Below are positions 16,323-25,242 of a DNA stretch of 64,000 nucleotides, piece after piece. Numbering within the stretch: position 1 is the first letter of the stretch; each line of letters opens with the position of its first letter. The notes beneath the pieces are model-generated. The model was given only the letters and a program-made list of their open reading frames with translations, ran no database searches and was not told the DNA's origin. The position numbers and the translations under genes are program-made. Source of the stretch: Tardiphaga sp. P9-11. Its GTDB lineage: Bacteria; Pseudomonadota; Alphaproteobacteria; Rhizobiales; Xanthobacteraceae. The stretch spans positions 1 through 64,000 of the forward strand of contig NZ_NPKQ01000015.1 of the NCBI RefSeq assembly GCF_008329525.1, given 5' to 3'.

Positions 16323-17075
16323 ATGAGCGAAAAAGTCAATACTCAGGGGTGGCAAGCAGCGCAGTTTCGACTTGATGCCCGCGAGAAGGTCAGGGAAATC
16401 AGAACCCTGCTTAGAGCATCTGTGCGCGAGATCGTCGATGAGGCACGCCAGGTTTACGGACGAGAGAAAGTAGCGCGCTCCATCGAGAGCACCATTAGCG
16501 GGGAAAACTTGGCGGACACGAGGCAGTTGCTTAGTTTCCTTCAATCTAAACCGCGACAGCTTGGCCCGATCCGAGATGCGGGGGCGATGGCATTTCTCAT
16601 TGTCGCCGTCGAAAGGCGGCTGGACCGCTTTCAAAGCTTAAAGGAATTTGACGACTTCAGCGCCCGTGCTGCGCACGTCGAAACGCTAAGGGGACGTGAG
16701 CGGGAGGCAGAGACAGTCAACCTGCGCACAGACCGGGATTACTATTACTCGAATTTTCATGCCCGCGAAGTGCGCTATGGCCCGGCCAGAGGGGGGCCGG
16801 GTGACACTGCGTCGATCGGGGCCGTGAAAACGTCAGAGAGAGACCCGCGCATCGATCGAAACGTGCTGGTGCCCACATATCGGTATGCCGAACACAGCCA
16901 GTCTGCTTTGCGCAGGATCCTTGATGACATGGCCAACTCGCGCACGAAGCCTCTCGTAAAGCCGGTAGAGCCTGCCAAGGAGCAAAAGCGGGGTGCTGAG
17001 GTTGCAAATAGCCTCGAGCGTGACAGGGCACTGCCAAGTCTCTCTCGCGTAGAAGAGTTAGACCGCGAGCGTTAG
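16323..17075 (+). CDS. Charged helical protein of the transfer region, unknown
   Basis: A 250-residue, strongly charged and mostly helical protein. The N-terminal half (about 10-130) is rich in Arg/Glu helices and the C-terminal half is more disordered, ending in RVEELDRER. It has no membrane segment. The ATG at 16323 is preferred over GTG 16314 because AAGGTGAG lies 4 bp upstream. It is transcribed away from the minus-strand transfer operon. A role as a transfer accessory or regulator is only a guess from position. Confidence 0.55.
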   Translation: MSEKVNTQGWQAAQFRLDAREKVREIRTLLRASVREIVDEARQVYGREKVARSIESTISGENLADTRQLLSFLQSKPRQLGPIRDAGAMAFLIVAVERRLDRFQSLKEFDDFSARAAHVETLRGREREAETVNLRTDRDYYYSNFHAREVRYGPARGGPGDTASIGAVKTSERDPRIDRNVLVPTYRYAEHSQSALRRILDDMANSRTKPLVKPVEPAKEQKRGAEVANSLERDRALPSLSRVEELDRER

Positions 17076-17213
17076 GTCTTCAGCCCTTGTGCGCTAAGGG
17101 TTTTGCCTGCGGTAAGACGGGATTTAGGGTCAATGAGGTCGATGAATAGTTGCATACAGGAGCGGCAACTGTCTTAGCGCAGGGATTCCGACGTCTTGTC
17201 GAACACTCCATAC

Positions 17214-17241
17214 TGAGATTGCAGGCGTACTGCATATCTCA
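17214..17241. promoter_or_regulatory. Imperfect inverted repeat before the small gene
   Basis: TGAGATTGCAG (17214-17224) and CTGCATATCTCA (17230-17241) pair with one inserted base around a 5-bp loop. It lies 19 bp before the start of the 66-residue gene and could be an operator or a leader hairpin. Confidence 0.5.
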
Positions 17242-17259
17242 AACATTTGGAGAATTGCG

Positions 17260-17460
17260 ATGGCGAAGAGCGTCAAGCCGAGTCATGAAGCATTTGTGGT
17301 GAGTGGGGAAGGCGAGGGGGCCCAGTGGACCAAGGTTGGTGCTGCGTGGCAGCACGAAGACCAGAAGGGCTTCAATGTGAGCCTTGTGCCAGGGCTATCA
17401 GTCAGTGGGAAGATCGTACTGCGGGTTGCCTCTTCCAGTCGAAAATCCGCGACTACATGA
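17260..17460 (+). CDS. Small conserved plasmid protein
   Basis: A 66-residue protein with a beta-rich pattern: HEAFVVSGEGEGAQWTKVG, then AWQHEDQKGFNVSL and a closing SGKIVLR. This pattern is shared by short proteins commonly coded beside transfer genes on rhizobial plasmids; I know of no established function. The start has TTGGAG a few bases upstream. The reading frame stays open for 76 more codons after its TGA stop, which is unusual and treated separately. A strong terminator closes the unit at 17713. Confidence 0.65.
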   Translation: MAKSVKPSHEAFVVSGEGEGAQWTKVGAAWQHEDQKGFNVSLVPGLSVSGKIVLRVASSSRKSATT

Positions 17461-17691
17461 AGGCCTGGTAGCGTCATCCCTATTGAGGACTATGAAACAG
17501 CTTTAAACAGGGTTCTGCTGAGTCTGAGGTCATATGGTCTGGTTGACTGGGAGAGAGACCGTATTCGCCGCGCGATAGGCGCGTTGACCGTCGCCGCGTT
17601 GAGCGACCGCCTCAATATCGAAGATGCTATAGAGGTCGCCGGCTCCGAGGAAGTTCTTCAGGCGGCGTTTCTTCTGCTCGCAAAAACGTAA
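17461..17691 (+). other. Coding-like frame after an in-frame TGA, no standard start
   Basis: Directly after the TGA at 17458-17460 the same frame continues for 76 codons to TAA at 17689. The translation looks real: IEDYETALNRVLLSLRSYG, then helix-forming segments ending in VLQAAFLLLAKT, and a terminator follows within a few bases. No ATG, GTG or TTG occurs near its beginning; ATC or ATT codons at about 17476-17484 are the only early candidates. It may be a separate small gene with a rare start, a readthrough extension, or the remains of a fused gene. Confidence 0.45.
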
Positions 17692-17713
17692 CGGTCCCCG
17701 TCCGGGGGCCGTT
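17690..17713 (+). terminator. Rho-independent terminator
   Basis: AACGGTCCCCG and CGGGGGCCGTT pair almost fully around a 2-base loop, followed by TTTG. It begins inside the TAA stop of the preceding frame. From here to 18022 I see no gene or clear promoter. Confidence 0.8.
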
Positions 17714-18022
17714 TTGCGTTAATGCCCGGCCGCCGCCAATCTTAAACGAGTCGAACGGGCACCGGTTGCAGATGCGTCTCGGAATGCGGCCACATGGCCA
17801 GATTGGTGGCAAGAATGACCTCACGGATGAGTCGCCAGGGCGGCTAAGTTCCGAGCCATAAAACGTGCTCTCAGCCGGACGCAGTAGCCGTCGCCCTAGC
17901 GCGAAGGAAGCAAAGTCTGCGGAACGCTGATTTCCATTCCGTTCGCGAGTTGAGCGCTCCGTGTGAATTGGGGCAATCGCGCGGCGGGGCTGACACATAA
18001 CGTTGCCTAAGGAGTTGATCTG

Positions 18023-19033
18023 ATGCGTACTGTCAAAGCGGCCGCTGTTCAAATTAGTCCAGTTCTTTATAGCCGCGAAGGCACTGTGGCCAAAGTCGTC
18101 GAGAAGATATTGGAGCTCGGGCAGCAGGGTGTTCAGTTCGCGACCTTCCCGGAGACGATCGTCCCTTATTATCCGTACTTTTCGTTTGTCGAGGCGCCAT
18201 ATCAGATGGGGGCGGAGCACTACAAACTGCTGAACCAGTCTGTGACCGTGCCATCGGATGCCACCCGGGCCATTGGCGAGGCTGCAAGGCGGGCTGGCAT
18301 GGTTGTATCCATCGGCGTTAACGAACGAGATGGAGGGACAATCTATAATACACAGCTTCTATTTGATGCGGATGGCACGCTCATTCAGCGCCGGCGGAAG
18401 ATATCTCCGACCTACCATGAGAGGATGGTGTGGGGCCAAGGCGATGGCTCTGGATTGCGCTGCGTAGACAGTGCCGTGGGACGGATCGGTCAATTAGCGT
18501 GCTGGGAACACTATAACCCCCTTGCTCGTTACGCGTTGATGGCGGATGGCGAGCAGATCCACTCGGCGATGTATCCGGGATCGTTCGCAGGCGACGGCTT
18601 CTCAGAGCAGATTGCGGTGAATATTCGCCAGCACGCTCTTGAAGCTGCATGTTTCGTCGTCAATGCAACCGCCTGGCTGGATGCTGATCAGCAGGCACAG
18701 ATCATGAAAGACACGGGCTGCAGCATCGAGCCCATATCGAGCGGGTGCTTCACCGCGATTATCTCACCGGAAGGCGGGCTGATGGGGGCTCCCCTCAGAT
18801 CGGGGGAAGGGGAAGTCATTGCTGACCTTGACTTTGGAGCAATCGACAAGCGCAAGCGTATGATGGATTCTCGCGGGCATTACAGTCGGCCGGAATTACT
18901 TAGCCTCCTGATTGATCGTACCCCGAGGCTTCATATTTACGAGCGCGGAAGCCGAGCAGTGCCAGATCCAATCGACCGTTCGGAGCGGCTCTTGGAAGTA
19001 GACGCCCCTCAGACGGACCAAGCATGTTCATGA
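18023..19033 (+). CDS. Nitrilase (carbon-nitrogen hydrolase)
   Basis: A 336-residue enzyme of the nitrilase branch, which converts nitriles to carboxylic acids and ammonia. The catalytic triad is readable as Glu44 ([15 protein letters not shown]), Lys126 ([12 protein letters not shown]) and Cys160 ([13 protein letters not shown]); Glu133 in YHER is the usual second glutamate. The [12 protein letters not shown] and CWEH signatures fit the cyanobacterial Nit6803-like group. Length matches the family (330-370). It stands as a single gene between the transfer region and the reductases. AAGGAG lies 7 bp before the start. The Nit1C partner genes that often accompany such nitrilases are absent. Confidence 0.9.
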   Translation: MRTVKAAAVQISPVLYSREGTVAKVVEKILELGQQGVQFATFPETIVPYYPYFSFVEAPYQMGAEHYKLLNQSVTVPSDATRAIGEAARRAGMVVSIGVNERDGGTIYNTQLLFDADGTLIQRRRKISPTYHERMVWGQGDGSGLRCVDSAVGRIGQLACWEHYNPLARYALMADGEQIHSAMYPGSFAGDGFSEQIAVNIRQHALEAACFVVNATAWLDADQQAQIMKDTGCSIEPISSGCFTAIISPEGGLMGAPLRSGEGEVIADLDFGAIDKRKRMMDSRGHYSRPELLSLLIDRTPRLHIYERGSRAVPDPIDRSERLLEVDAPQTDQACS

Positions 19034-19170
19034 TTTCACGGTGAAGGTTTCGCTTGAAAATCTCGGTTCATGTGGCGACGGAGCGCCATCGGCCTGAGAA
19101 AAGTGCCCGCTAAAAGAACCGCCAGCCGCAAAGTGTTGGTCATCACGTATTATAGATGCAAGGCTTAGTC

Positions 19171-20265
19171 ATGACGTCTCATCTAACATCAAAAATCTTT
19201 GTCATCGGCGGTACCGGAGCGCAGGGTATTCCGGTGATCCGAGACTTGGTCTCCGACAACAAATACTCTGTTCGGGCCCTGACACGTGATCCAGAGTCAC
19301 CCAGAGCTAAACGCCTCCTCGCCCTCGGCAACGTGACCCTTCTTGAGGGGTCATTTGCTGATGAAGCAATCCTGCGTGAAGGATTTCGCGGCTGCGACGG
19401 GGCATTCATCAATATCGACGGCTTCAATACGGGAGAGAAAACGGAGACCTATTGGGCGTTGCGAGCGTACGAGATCGCGCTCGAAGAAGGAATAAAGTTC
19501 TTTGTCTACGGAAATCTCGATTACGGCCTCAAGAAGTCCGGCTATGACTCGCGGTTCCGGAGTGGACACTACGACGGCAAAGGTCGGATGGGCGAATGGA
19601 TTCTGTTTCAGAACCAGGCAAACCGCAACCGGATGGGAGCGGCGCTGTTTACGTCGGGACCTTACATTGAGATGACGATTCAGCCGATGATGCCCATGAC
19701 GCCGACTGTCGAAGATGGAGTTGTGACATGGCGCGTTCCTCTTGGAGACGGCGCCGTTGTGCATGCTGCAAGTGATGATTGTGGATATTACGTTCGCTGG
19801 TTGTTCGATAATCCAGACCGGTCGAATGGTATGGATCTGGAAGTTGCCATCGAGCACGTCAAGTATGCGGACCTAGCGTCTGCATTTGAGAGGGTGACGG
19901 GGCATCTGGCGCGATACATCGATACCGACTTGATGGCCTACTGGAATGGTCCACTCGCGTTCATCGCCAATGCCCCCGCGGGCTACAACGCCGACCCGGC
20001 CGATAAAAGCACCATGAACTTCCGAGATAATTTCACGGGCTTTTGGAATCTCTGGAAGTACGGGATTGTGAAACGGGACTACGCCCTGTTGGACGAGATC
20101 CATCCGAACCGTATCAAGACGGTTGAACAGTGGTTGCGCAAAGAAGAAGAGCTAGGCCGAAAGCTGGGAAAGGGGTCGCTTTGGGACAGGGTTCAGCCGG
20201 AGAATGCAAGTAAGCAGGCTCCCATCTTGAAGAGCAATGAAGACCGGAGAAAAGGCAAGCTCTGA
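19171..20265 (+). CDS. NmrA-like NAD(P)-binding protein
   Basis: A 364-residue protein with the atypical short-chain dehydrogenase fold. The nucleotide-binding loop GGTGAQG sits near residue 13, followed by the RALTRDP segment that in NmrA/HSCARG-type proteins prefers NADP(H). The catalytic YxxxK of true reductases is not obvious, so a redox sensor or regulator is as likely as an enzyme. The ATG at 19171 has AAGG 8 bp upstream and is preferred to the ATG at 19156. The C-terminus (EELGRKLGKGSLWDR) is charged. Confidence 0.75.
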   Translation: MTSHLTSKIFVIGGTGAQGIPVIRDLVSDNKYSVRALTRDPESPRAKRLLALGNVTLLEGSFADEAILREGFRGCDGAFINIDGFNTGEKTETYWALRAYEIALEEGIKFFVYGNLDYGLKKSGYDSRFRSGHYDGKGRMGEWILFQNQANRNRMGAALFTSGPYIEMTIQPMMPMTPTVEDGVVTWRVPLGDGAVVHAASDDCGYYVRWLFDNPDRSNGMDLEVAIEHVKYADLASAFERVTGHLARYIDTDLMAYWNGPLAFIANAPAGYNADPADKSTMNFRDNFTGFWNLWKYGIVKRDYALLDEIHPNRIKTVEQWLRKEEELGRKLGKGSLWDRVQPENASKQAPILKSNEDRRKGKL

Positions 20266-20450
20266 ACGCGAAGCGAATGGCAAACGGCCCGTCCATAGCG
20301 CGCCGGAGCGCCAACACCCTGACGTGATTATCAAGTTGCGGAGCGTGCCGAGGTGGACGTGATGACCACCAGATGAACAGGGGGGATATATCCCGCCCTT
20401 GGCTGCGGGGCCGACAAGACATACGGACCACAATGCGGGAAAGCGATTAA

Positions 20451-21332
20451 ATGAAGCCGATTTTAGTGTCGGGGGCCACGGGAACCGTGGGTGGTACCGG
20501 TAGACATCTCGTGAAGCTGCTTTTGGATCGTGGAGCAGCGGTGAGAGCAATGGTGCGCAAAGAAGACGCTCGCTCGCAGGCACTCCGCGACGCCGGCGCA
20601 GAGGTTGTGTCTGCAGACTTCCTCGACGAAGAGGCTGTCCGGCGCGCAATGGAAGGCATAAGCACGGCCTATTTCTGCCCGCCCGTATTCGATGTGTTAC
20701 TGCATGCCACGACGGTTTTTGCGCTTTGCGCACGAGATTGTGCGGTCTCTCGGATTATCAACCTCTCTCAGTGGGGCACCATTGATCCGATCCTTAGCCC
20801 CGCGACACGGCTTCACAGGTTTGGCGAAGCGATCCTCGACTGGTCAGGAGTGCCGACCTCACATCTGCGACCGGCGATGTTTATGGAGCAACTCGTCGTA
20901 ATATTTGGCGATAGTGTGCGCCAGAAAGGAATGCTGGTTGCTCCGTTTAATCAAGAGAAGGCCTCTATGGTGGCGGCGTCGGATGTTAGTCGCGTCGCAG
21001 CTGCAATAGCGTTGCAGCCGGAGCATTTTGGACCTGGCGGTTATCAATTGACCGGCGCAGAGAACTATTCGCTAGAGGACGTTGCCGTCGTTATGACCGA
21101 CGTCATTGGGAGGAAAGTCACCTATCAAAACGTCGATCCGAACGTCTGGGAGAAGATGGCGAGCAATATGGGCATTCCTGCGCACGTCGTGGCGCACCTA
21201 GGAAAACTCTACGAAAAGGGGCGACTCGGAAAACTCAATTATACCCCGACCTCCGAAGTGGAGAGGGTTGGTGGCGCATCGCCAACAACCCTCAAAGACT
21301 TCGTACAGGTAAATAGGGCAGCCTTCGCATGA
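20451..21332 (+). CDS. NmrA-family NAD(P)H-binding reductase-like protein
   Basis: A 293-residue protein with the loop SGATGTVGGTGRHLV near residue 8, RAMVRKED as cofactor-specificity segment, and INLSQWG in place of the usual SSxG active-site strand. It resembles NmrA/azoreductase-like proteins. Its C-terminal third (IGRKVTYQNVDPNVWEKMAS...GIPAHVVAHLGKL) is closely similar in layout to the gene at 27822-28751, so the two are paralogues. It may form an operon with the following membrane protein, which starts 64 bp downstream. The substrate is unknown. Confidence 0.75.
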   Translation: MKPILVSGATGTVGGTGRHLVKLLLDRGAAVRAMVRKEDARSQALRDAGAEVVSADFLDEEAVRRAMEGISTAYFCPPVFDVLLHATTVFALCARDCAVSRIINLSQWGTIDPILSPATRLHRFGEAILDWSGVPTSHLRPAMFMEQLVVIFGDSVRQKGMLVAPFNQEKASMVAASDVSRVAAAIALQPEHFGPGGYQLTGAENYSLEDVAVVMTDVIGRKVTYQNVDPNVWEKMASNMGIPAHVVAHLGKLYEKGRLGKLNYTPTSEVERVGGASPTTLKDFVQVNRAAFA

Positions 21333-21395
21333 AGGTTGTCGGCGCGTGGAGCGCATGTGAGCCGAAACCGCTACAGTGAATGAAAAAGACCGCAC

Positions 21396-21905
21396 ATGGC
21401 AGAATTTATCCTGTTTGGACTCAGCGTAACTCTAAGCTTGGCGGCGTGGGGAGCGGTCTGCCGTCGCTACATTTGGCCACGTATTAGGGGAGAGGGGCTT
21501 TCGGACGCTTGCTCGCCCTTACTGTACTTCCATCTCTTCCGGTTTGTCGGCGCATCGTTTCTCATTCCGGGCGTCGCTGGCCCAGGACTGCCCCACGCCT
21601 TTGCTGCACCCGGTGCGTACGGCGACCTGATAGCTGTGGCGTTGGCCTGGATCGCGTTGGCCCTGCTGCGTACCAACGTGTCGGTTGCTGCCCTATGGAT
21701 CTTCAATGTGTGGGGAGCGATTGATCTCTTGTATGCATTCTATGGGGGTATCTTCGATCCCGCCTTCCACCCGGCAGCACTGGGAGCGACGTTTTATATC
21801 CCGACCGTAGGCGTGCCATTCTTAATGTGCACGCATGTCATGATGTTCATGCTTCTCGTAAAAGCGATACGCAACCAAGGAGCAGGCCGCTCGCGGCTGG
21901 TTTAG
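21396..21905 (+). CDS. Integral membrane protein, unknown
   Basis: A 169-residue protein with about five hydrophobic segments (near 3-22, 48-66, 75-92, 97-117 and 137-158). The pattern recalls small hypothetical inner-membrane proteins seen near oxidoreductase genes in rhizobia, but I cannot name a family. It follows the NmrA-type gene on the same strand by 64 bp. Confidence 0.6.
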   Translation: MAEFILFGLSVTLSLAAWGAVCRRYIWPRIRGEGLSDACSPLLYFHLFRFVGASFLIPGVAGPGLPHAFAAPGAYGDLIAVALAWIALALLRTNVSVAALWIFNVWGAIDLLYAFYGGIFDPAFHPAALGATFYIPTVGVPFLMCTHVMMFMLLVKAIRNQGAGRSRLV

Positions 21906-22100
21906 GCGCCAATCCTCGACCTGTACCAGGTTTGGCGGGTCACCGGCGCCGCGTTGGGCGGGTAGGGCCATAGGGCGCACCTGTAGCGCTTTACGGGTTT
22001 GCGATTTAACATAACGAAGATTATGCGTAGCTAAGTTATTGATAAATGGACAAGCAGGTGTTCCGCTTGATACCAGTGCTGCCCGGCAGCAGGATGCGAT

Positions 22101-23429
22101 ATGCGGTTTACCAAGGCGAAAGGATTGACGGCATCCGAGCAGATGCTTGCAGATCTCTGTGAACAATCATTCCTGTCGCTCTGGAGTTATCCAAACCTCT
22201 ACAAGAAGGCAGGCAAGGAGCTGACCGACCTTCTGGTCGTGTTCGGCGACGATGTGATCCTGTTCTCGGACAAGTCCTGTGCCTTCCCCGCTTCCGGCGA
22301 TGCGACGGTTGACTGGAAGCGCTGGTTTCGTAAATCGCTCGGGAAGTCGGCGCATCAGATCTGCCTGGCTGAGGATTGGATCAGGCGCGTCCCCAAGGAA
22401 GTCTATCTCGACGCCCGAGCCACCACGGTGTTGCCCCTTCCCTTGCCACCACCCGACCGCATGAGGATTTATCGGGTGTGCATCGCCTTGAACGCCGCTG
22501 AGCGGTGCGAGGCGGCAACGGGTTATCCAACACTCGAATTGTCACCCGACACGCTAGACGACGGAAAGCCTTTCGCTGTCGGACGTATCAGCACCGCTCG
22601 CGGCTGGGTGCATGTGTTTGATGAAGCAACGCTTCCGGTTGTGCTTCGAGAGCTCTCCACGGTCGCTGACTTCCTCGATTATCTCCGAAAGAAAGAGGCC
22701 CTGTACGACGGTGGCAGGTACAAGCGGAGCTTCTCCGAGCTTGATCTGATGGCTTATTTTCTTTGGCATGATCGCAGCTTTCCGGACCATGACGGCGACT
22801 TCGGGACCGATCCCGGCCTCTGGCAGATCGTAGAAGCTGATGCCCAGTTCCTCGCGGGTCGCGAGCAAAACAGGATTAGCGCCTTCTGGGACCGTCTGAT
22901 CGAATATCTGACGGGCCTCTACATGGAAGAAGAACTCGAAACCGGCAACGAGCATGAGGTCACCGATCACGAGCGGATGGTCCGATTGATGGCGGGCGAA
23001 ACCCGCTTCACCCGGCGGTTACTGAGCAAATGGATTCTGGATCGCGCTGATCGCGCCAGGGATGGCTATGTAGGAAGTATGTTTCCATCGCCGCGGGCCG
23101 ACGTCGTTTATGTCCTATTTATAGGCCCGGGCGACGGGGGCGGGGATCACGCGCTTTACCGCGACAGGCGGAAAAAAGAGCTTGTTGCGCGCTGCCTCGC
23201 GGCAAAAGCCGCGTGCCCCGATCGAAATCTGGTTCTCGGCCTGGCGCTCGACGCGAGGGGCGTGAGAGGCAGTTCCGAAGACTTTATTCTGATGGATACC
23301 GCCGACTGGACCGAGGAACAGATGCAGCAGGGCCGGGAGATCAGGGAAATGGGGCAGTTCTTCCAGGCTGCGACAACGCGTGTCGACGAACAGGAGTACC
23401 CGGCTGCGGGAGCTGAAGGTATGGGTTGA
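22101..23429 (+). CDS. Large protein with nuclease-like N-terminus, unknown
   Basis: A 442-residue protein. The segment LWSYPNLYKKAGKELTDLLVVFGDDVILFSDK (about residues 28-60) has the order of a PD-(D/E)xK or NERD-type core: Glu in GKEL, Asp in TDLLVVFG, and K in FSDK after a strand. The middle and C-terminal parts are helical with no clear motif; the tail holds a VYVLFIGPG strand and repeated charged helices. The start has CAGGA 5 bp upstream. It opens a three-gene stretch ending with a GIY-YIG-like protein. A defence or mobile-element role is inference. Confidence 0.5.
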   Translation: MRFTKAKGLTASEQMLADLCEQSFLSLWSYPNLYKKAGKELTDLLVVFGDDVILFSDKSCAFPASGDATVDWKRWFRKSLGKSAHQICLAEDWIRRVPKEVYLDARATTVLPLPLPPPDRMRIYRVCIALNAAERCEAATGYPTLELSPDTLDDGKPFAVGRISTARGWVHVFDEATLPVVLRELSTVADFLDYLRKKEALYDGGRYKRSFSELDLMAYFLWHDRSFPDHDGDFGTDPGLWQIVEADAQFLAGREQNRISAFWDRLIEYLTGLYMEEELETGNEHEVTDHERMVRLMAGETRFTRRLLSKWILDRADRARDGYVGSMFPSPRADVVYVLFIGPGDGGGDHALYRDRRKKELVARCLAAKAACPDRNLVLGLALDARGVRGSSEDFILMDTADWTEEQMQQGREIREMGQFFQAATTRVDEQEYPAAGAEGMG

Positions 23430-23462
23430 ACAGAACCGCATTCGAAATCGTGGCCGCTAGGC

Positions 23463-23597
23463 TTATAAAGCGAACAGAGGGATCTGCAGCTCTTTAAGCC
23501 TGAGCTCGATCTCGGCCATGGTGTATCGGCGCGGATTGCGCGGGATGATGCGGCGCACCAGGCGGTATTGCCAAAGCGTGAATCGGTTCAGCTCGTC
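23463..23597 (-). other. Coding-like frame beyond an in-frame TGA
   Basis: On the minus strand the frame of the gene at 23598-23939 continues past its TGA for 44 codons to TAA at 23463. The translation is protein-like (DELNRFTLWQYRLVRRIIP, then a helix and the end ELQIPLFAL). No early standard start exists; an ATG appears only 18 codons from the end. A nonsense mutation in a longer gene is the simplest explanation, with readthrough as an alternative. Confidence 0.4.
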
Positions 23598-23939
23598 TCA
23601 GCTCTCATGGCTCGGCGCCTCCATTGCCTCTTCAAACGACATTCCGTCAAAGTTTTTGGGGCGTTTGCCCCACAGGGTGGCGCATTCGGTAAAGTGAATC
23701 TCCATGCAGGGGTTCATATACATGCCGTAATCGATCAGCCGCTGCATCGCCCGATACTGCAAGTCGCTGATATCGACGCTTTCATCGTCCTCCTGCTCGA
23801 TCAAGACCGTGACATTGCGGGGCGGGAAGATGCCCCGCAGAACAACGGTGCCATCACATTTGATCGTGATGACTGATTGCCGGAAAGTCTTGGCGTTGAT
23901 CGAAAAGATCAATTCAGCCGGGTATTCGAGAGATCCCAT
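23598..23939 (-). CDS. Hypothetical protein, possibly truncated
   Basis: A 113-residue protein with a beta-rich N-terminal half (ELIFSINAKTFRQSVITIKCDGTVVLRG) and a helical C-terminal half ending in EEAMEAPSHES. The ATG at 23939 has GGAGGT 5 bp upstream and is far better than an ATG 90 bp further out. The same frame stays open beyond the TGA stop, so the natural protein may be about 158 residues. It lies convergent to the nuclease-like gene on its left and divergent from the GIY-YIG-like gene on its right. Function unknown. Confidence 0.6.
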   Translation of the reverse strand: MGSLEYPAELIFSINAKTFRQSVITIKCDGTVVLRGIFPPRNVTVLIEQEDDESVDISDLQYRAMQRLIDYGMYMNPCMEIHFTECATLWGKRPKNFDGMSFEEAMEAPSHES

Positions 23940-24144
23940 GGCGCACCTCCGAGCCGAGTCTAGCGCGGCGGCCGTGCCGGAAAAGGCGCTCGGCGACAGG
24001 TCGCGCATGAATTCTCCCCGCCGTGGCATCCCGATGACAGCAGTTTGCGTAATGTTGTATCCGGACGGTCACAGTCGAAACTATGCCGTTGAATGGCCGT
24101 GGCTCACAATCTAAAGGAGAGCCAGATAGATCAGGGAGAACGCC

Positions 24145-25050
24145 GTGCTGGAAGGAAAGAAGTTCGACGTGGAGCATGCGCTGTCGATGTATCCAGATAG
24201 CTTTGCCACTTTCCCGGCAGCGGCGCTTTACGATGAGCAGGCGTTGGCCAGCCAAAAGGCCATCATCGATAAGTGCCACATCTACATGATCGGTCTGGTG
24301 CCCATCGCCAGGCTTGACGGGCTCAAGATGGAAGGCCACGACCTGAAGGCGGCCATATCCGTAGCCGGCCAAGGGCACATATTAACCTGGCAAATGCCGG
24401 ATGGCTGGACACTGGAGCAGGAGGAGGGTGCCTACCACCTGCAGTCGCCCGAGGGGGGAAAATACGAATTCAAAAACGAGGAGCTGTTCAAGGCGCTCCG
24501 GCAGTCGGGCATCAACGTGAATTTCGACGTGCAGTACATCGGGCAAGCCTATGGCGATGAAGGATCCCGAACAGCCTTCGAGCGTCTCAAGAAACATGAG
24601 ACGTTGCAGAAGATTTCTCTTGAGGGTGTCAAAGCAGGATATCGCCTGGAAGTTCTGCTTCTTGAACCTGTAGCCGGCAATCGGGTGATCACGCTCTTCA
24701 ATCCAAAAGCAGAGAACAAGGCGGACGGCGCGGATCGAATCGCTGCCGGTCTAGATAAACTGTTCGACACGACCGAGAAGGAACGGATCTCGCTATATGA
24801 GGCCGCGCTTATCCGGTACTTTAAGCCGCCCTACAATTCGAAATTCAAGGACAGCTTTCCGTCCACGAACATGAAGCTATTGAAAGAGTGCTACGACAAG
24901 GACTTCGCAGCTGTCATTGCAGAGGTCGGCTTCGACGAACTCCCATATGAGCTTTGCAGCGATTCAGTCGAAGCCAAGCACAAGCATTTCGCAACGCACG
25001 ATTTGCACGACGATGCGAGCCGCCAAGTCTTTTTTTCGAAGGTGACATAA
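24145..25050 (+). CDS. GIY-YIG-like nuclease-domain protein
   Basis: A 301-residue protein with an N-terminal domain of unknown type (1-120). A region that reads like GIY-YIG follows: VQYIGQAYGDEG.SRTAFERLKKHETL (about 129-155), a strand YRLEVLLLE, then SLYEAALIRYFKPPYNSKFKD (about 213-233). That last block gives the conserved glutamate and the F-x-P-x-Y-N ending of the fold. The classic GIY tripeptide is degenerate (VQY), so activity is uncertain. The start is GTG 24145. Such modules occur in restriction-like and mobile-element systems. Its neighbours at 22101-23939 are also of unknown or nuclease-like type. Confidence 0.65.
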   Translation: MLEGKKFDVEHALSMYPDSFATFPAAALYDEQALASQKAIIDKCHIYMIGLVPIARLDGLKMEGHDLKAAISVAGQGHILTWQMPDGWTLEQEEGAYHLQSPEGGKYEFKNEELFKALRQSGINVNFDVQYIGQAYGDEGSRTAFERLKKHETLQKISLEGVKAGYRLEVLLLEPVAGNRVITLFNPKAENKADGADRIAAGLDKLFDTTEKERISLYEAALIRYFKPPYNSKFKDSFPSTNMKLLKECYDKDFAAVIAEVGFDELPYELCSDSVEAKHKHFATHDLHDDASRQVFFSKVT

Positions 25051-25242
25051 GTCATCAGCCCATCATTCCTGAATGGACGATGAACAAAGCGCGGACCCGC
25101 GTGTTCGAGATACTGATTTATTCTAATTGATAGCGTCTTGCGTTTGGAACGGCCGCGCCAGATGTAAGGTTATGCGTGCGCTGTCCGCATTGCCGCGTGC
25201 AGCGTTAAGTCGAACGTCACTCTGATCATCGGAGCCTGCATC

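Noticed and set aside
20382-20395. Palindrome GGGATATATCCC before the NmrA gene at 20451
   Set aside because: A single short palindrome with no repeat elsewhere in the window; could be chance.
25122-25180. Possible general-stress sigma promoter (GGAAC followed by GGTT) before the membrane-protein gene at 25243
   Set aside because: Only the GGAAC half is convincing, spacing is uncertain, and no second copy supports it.
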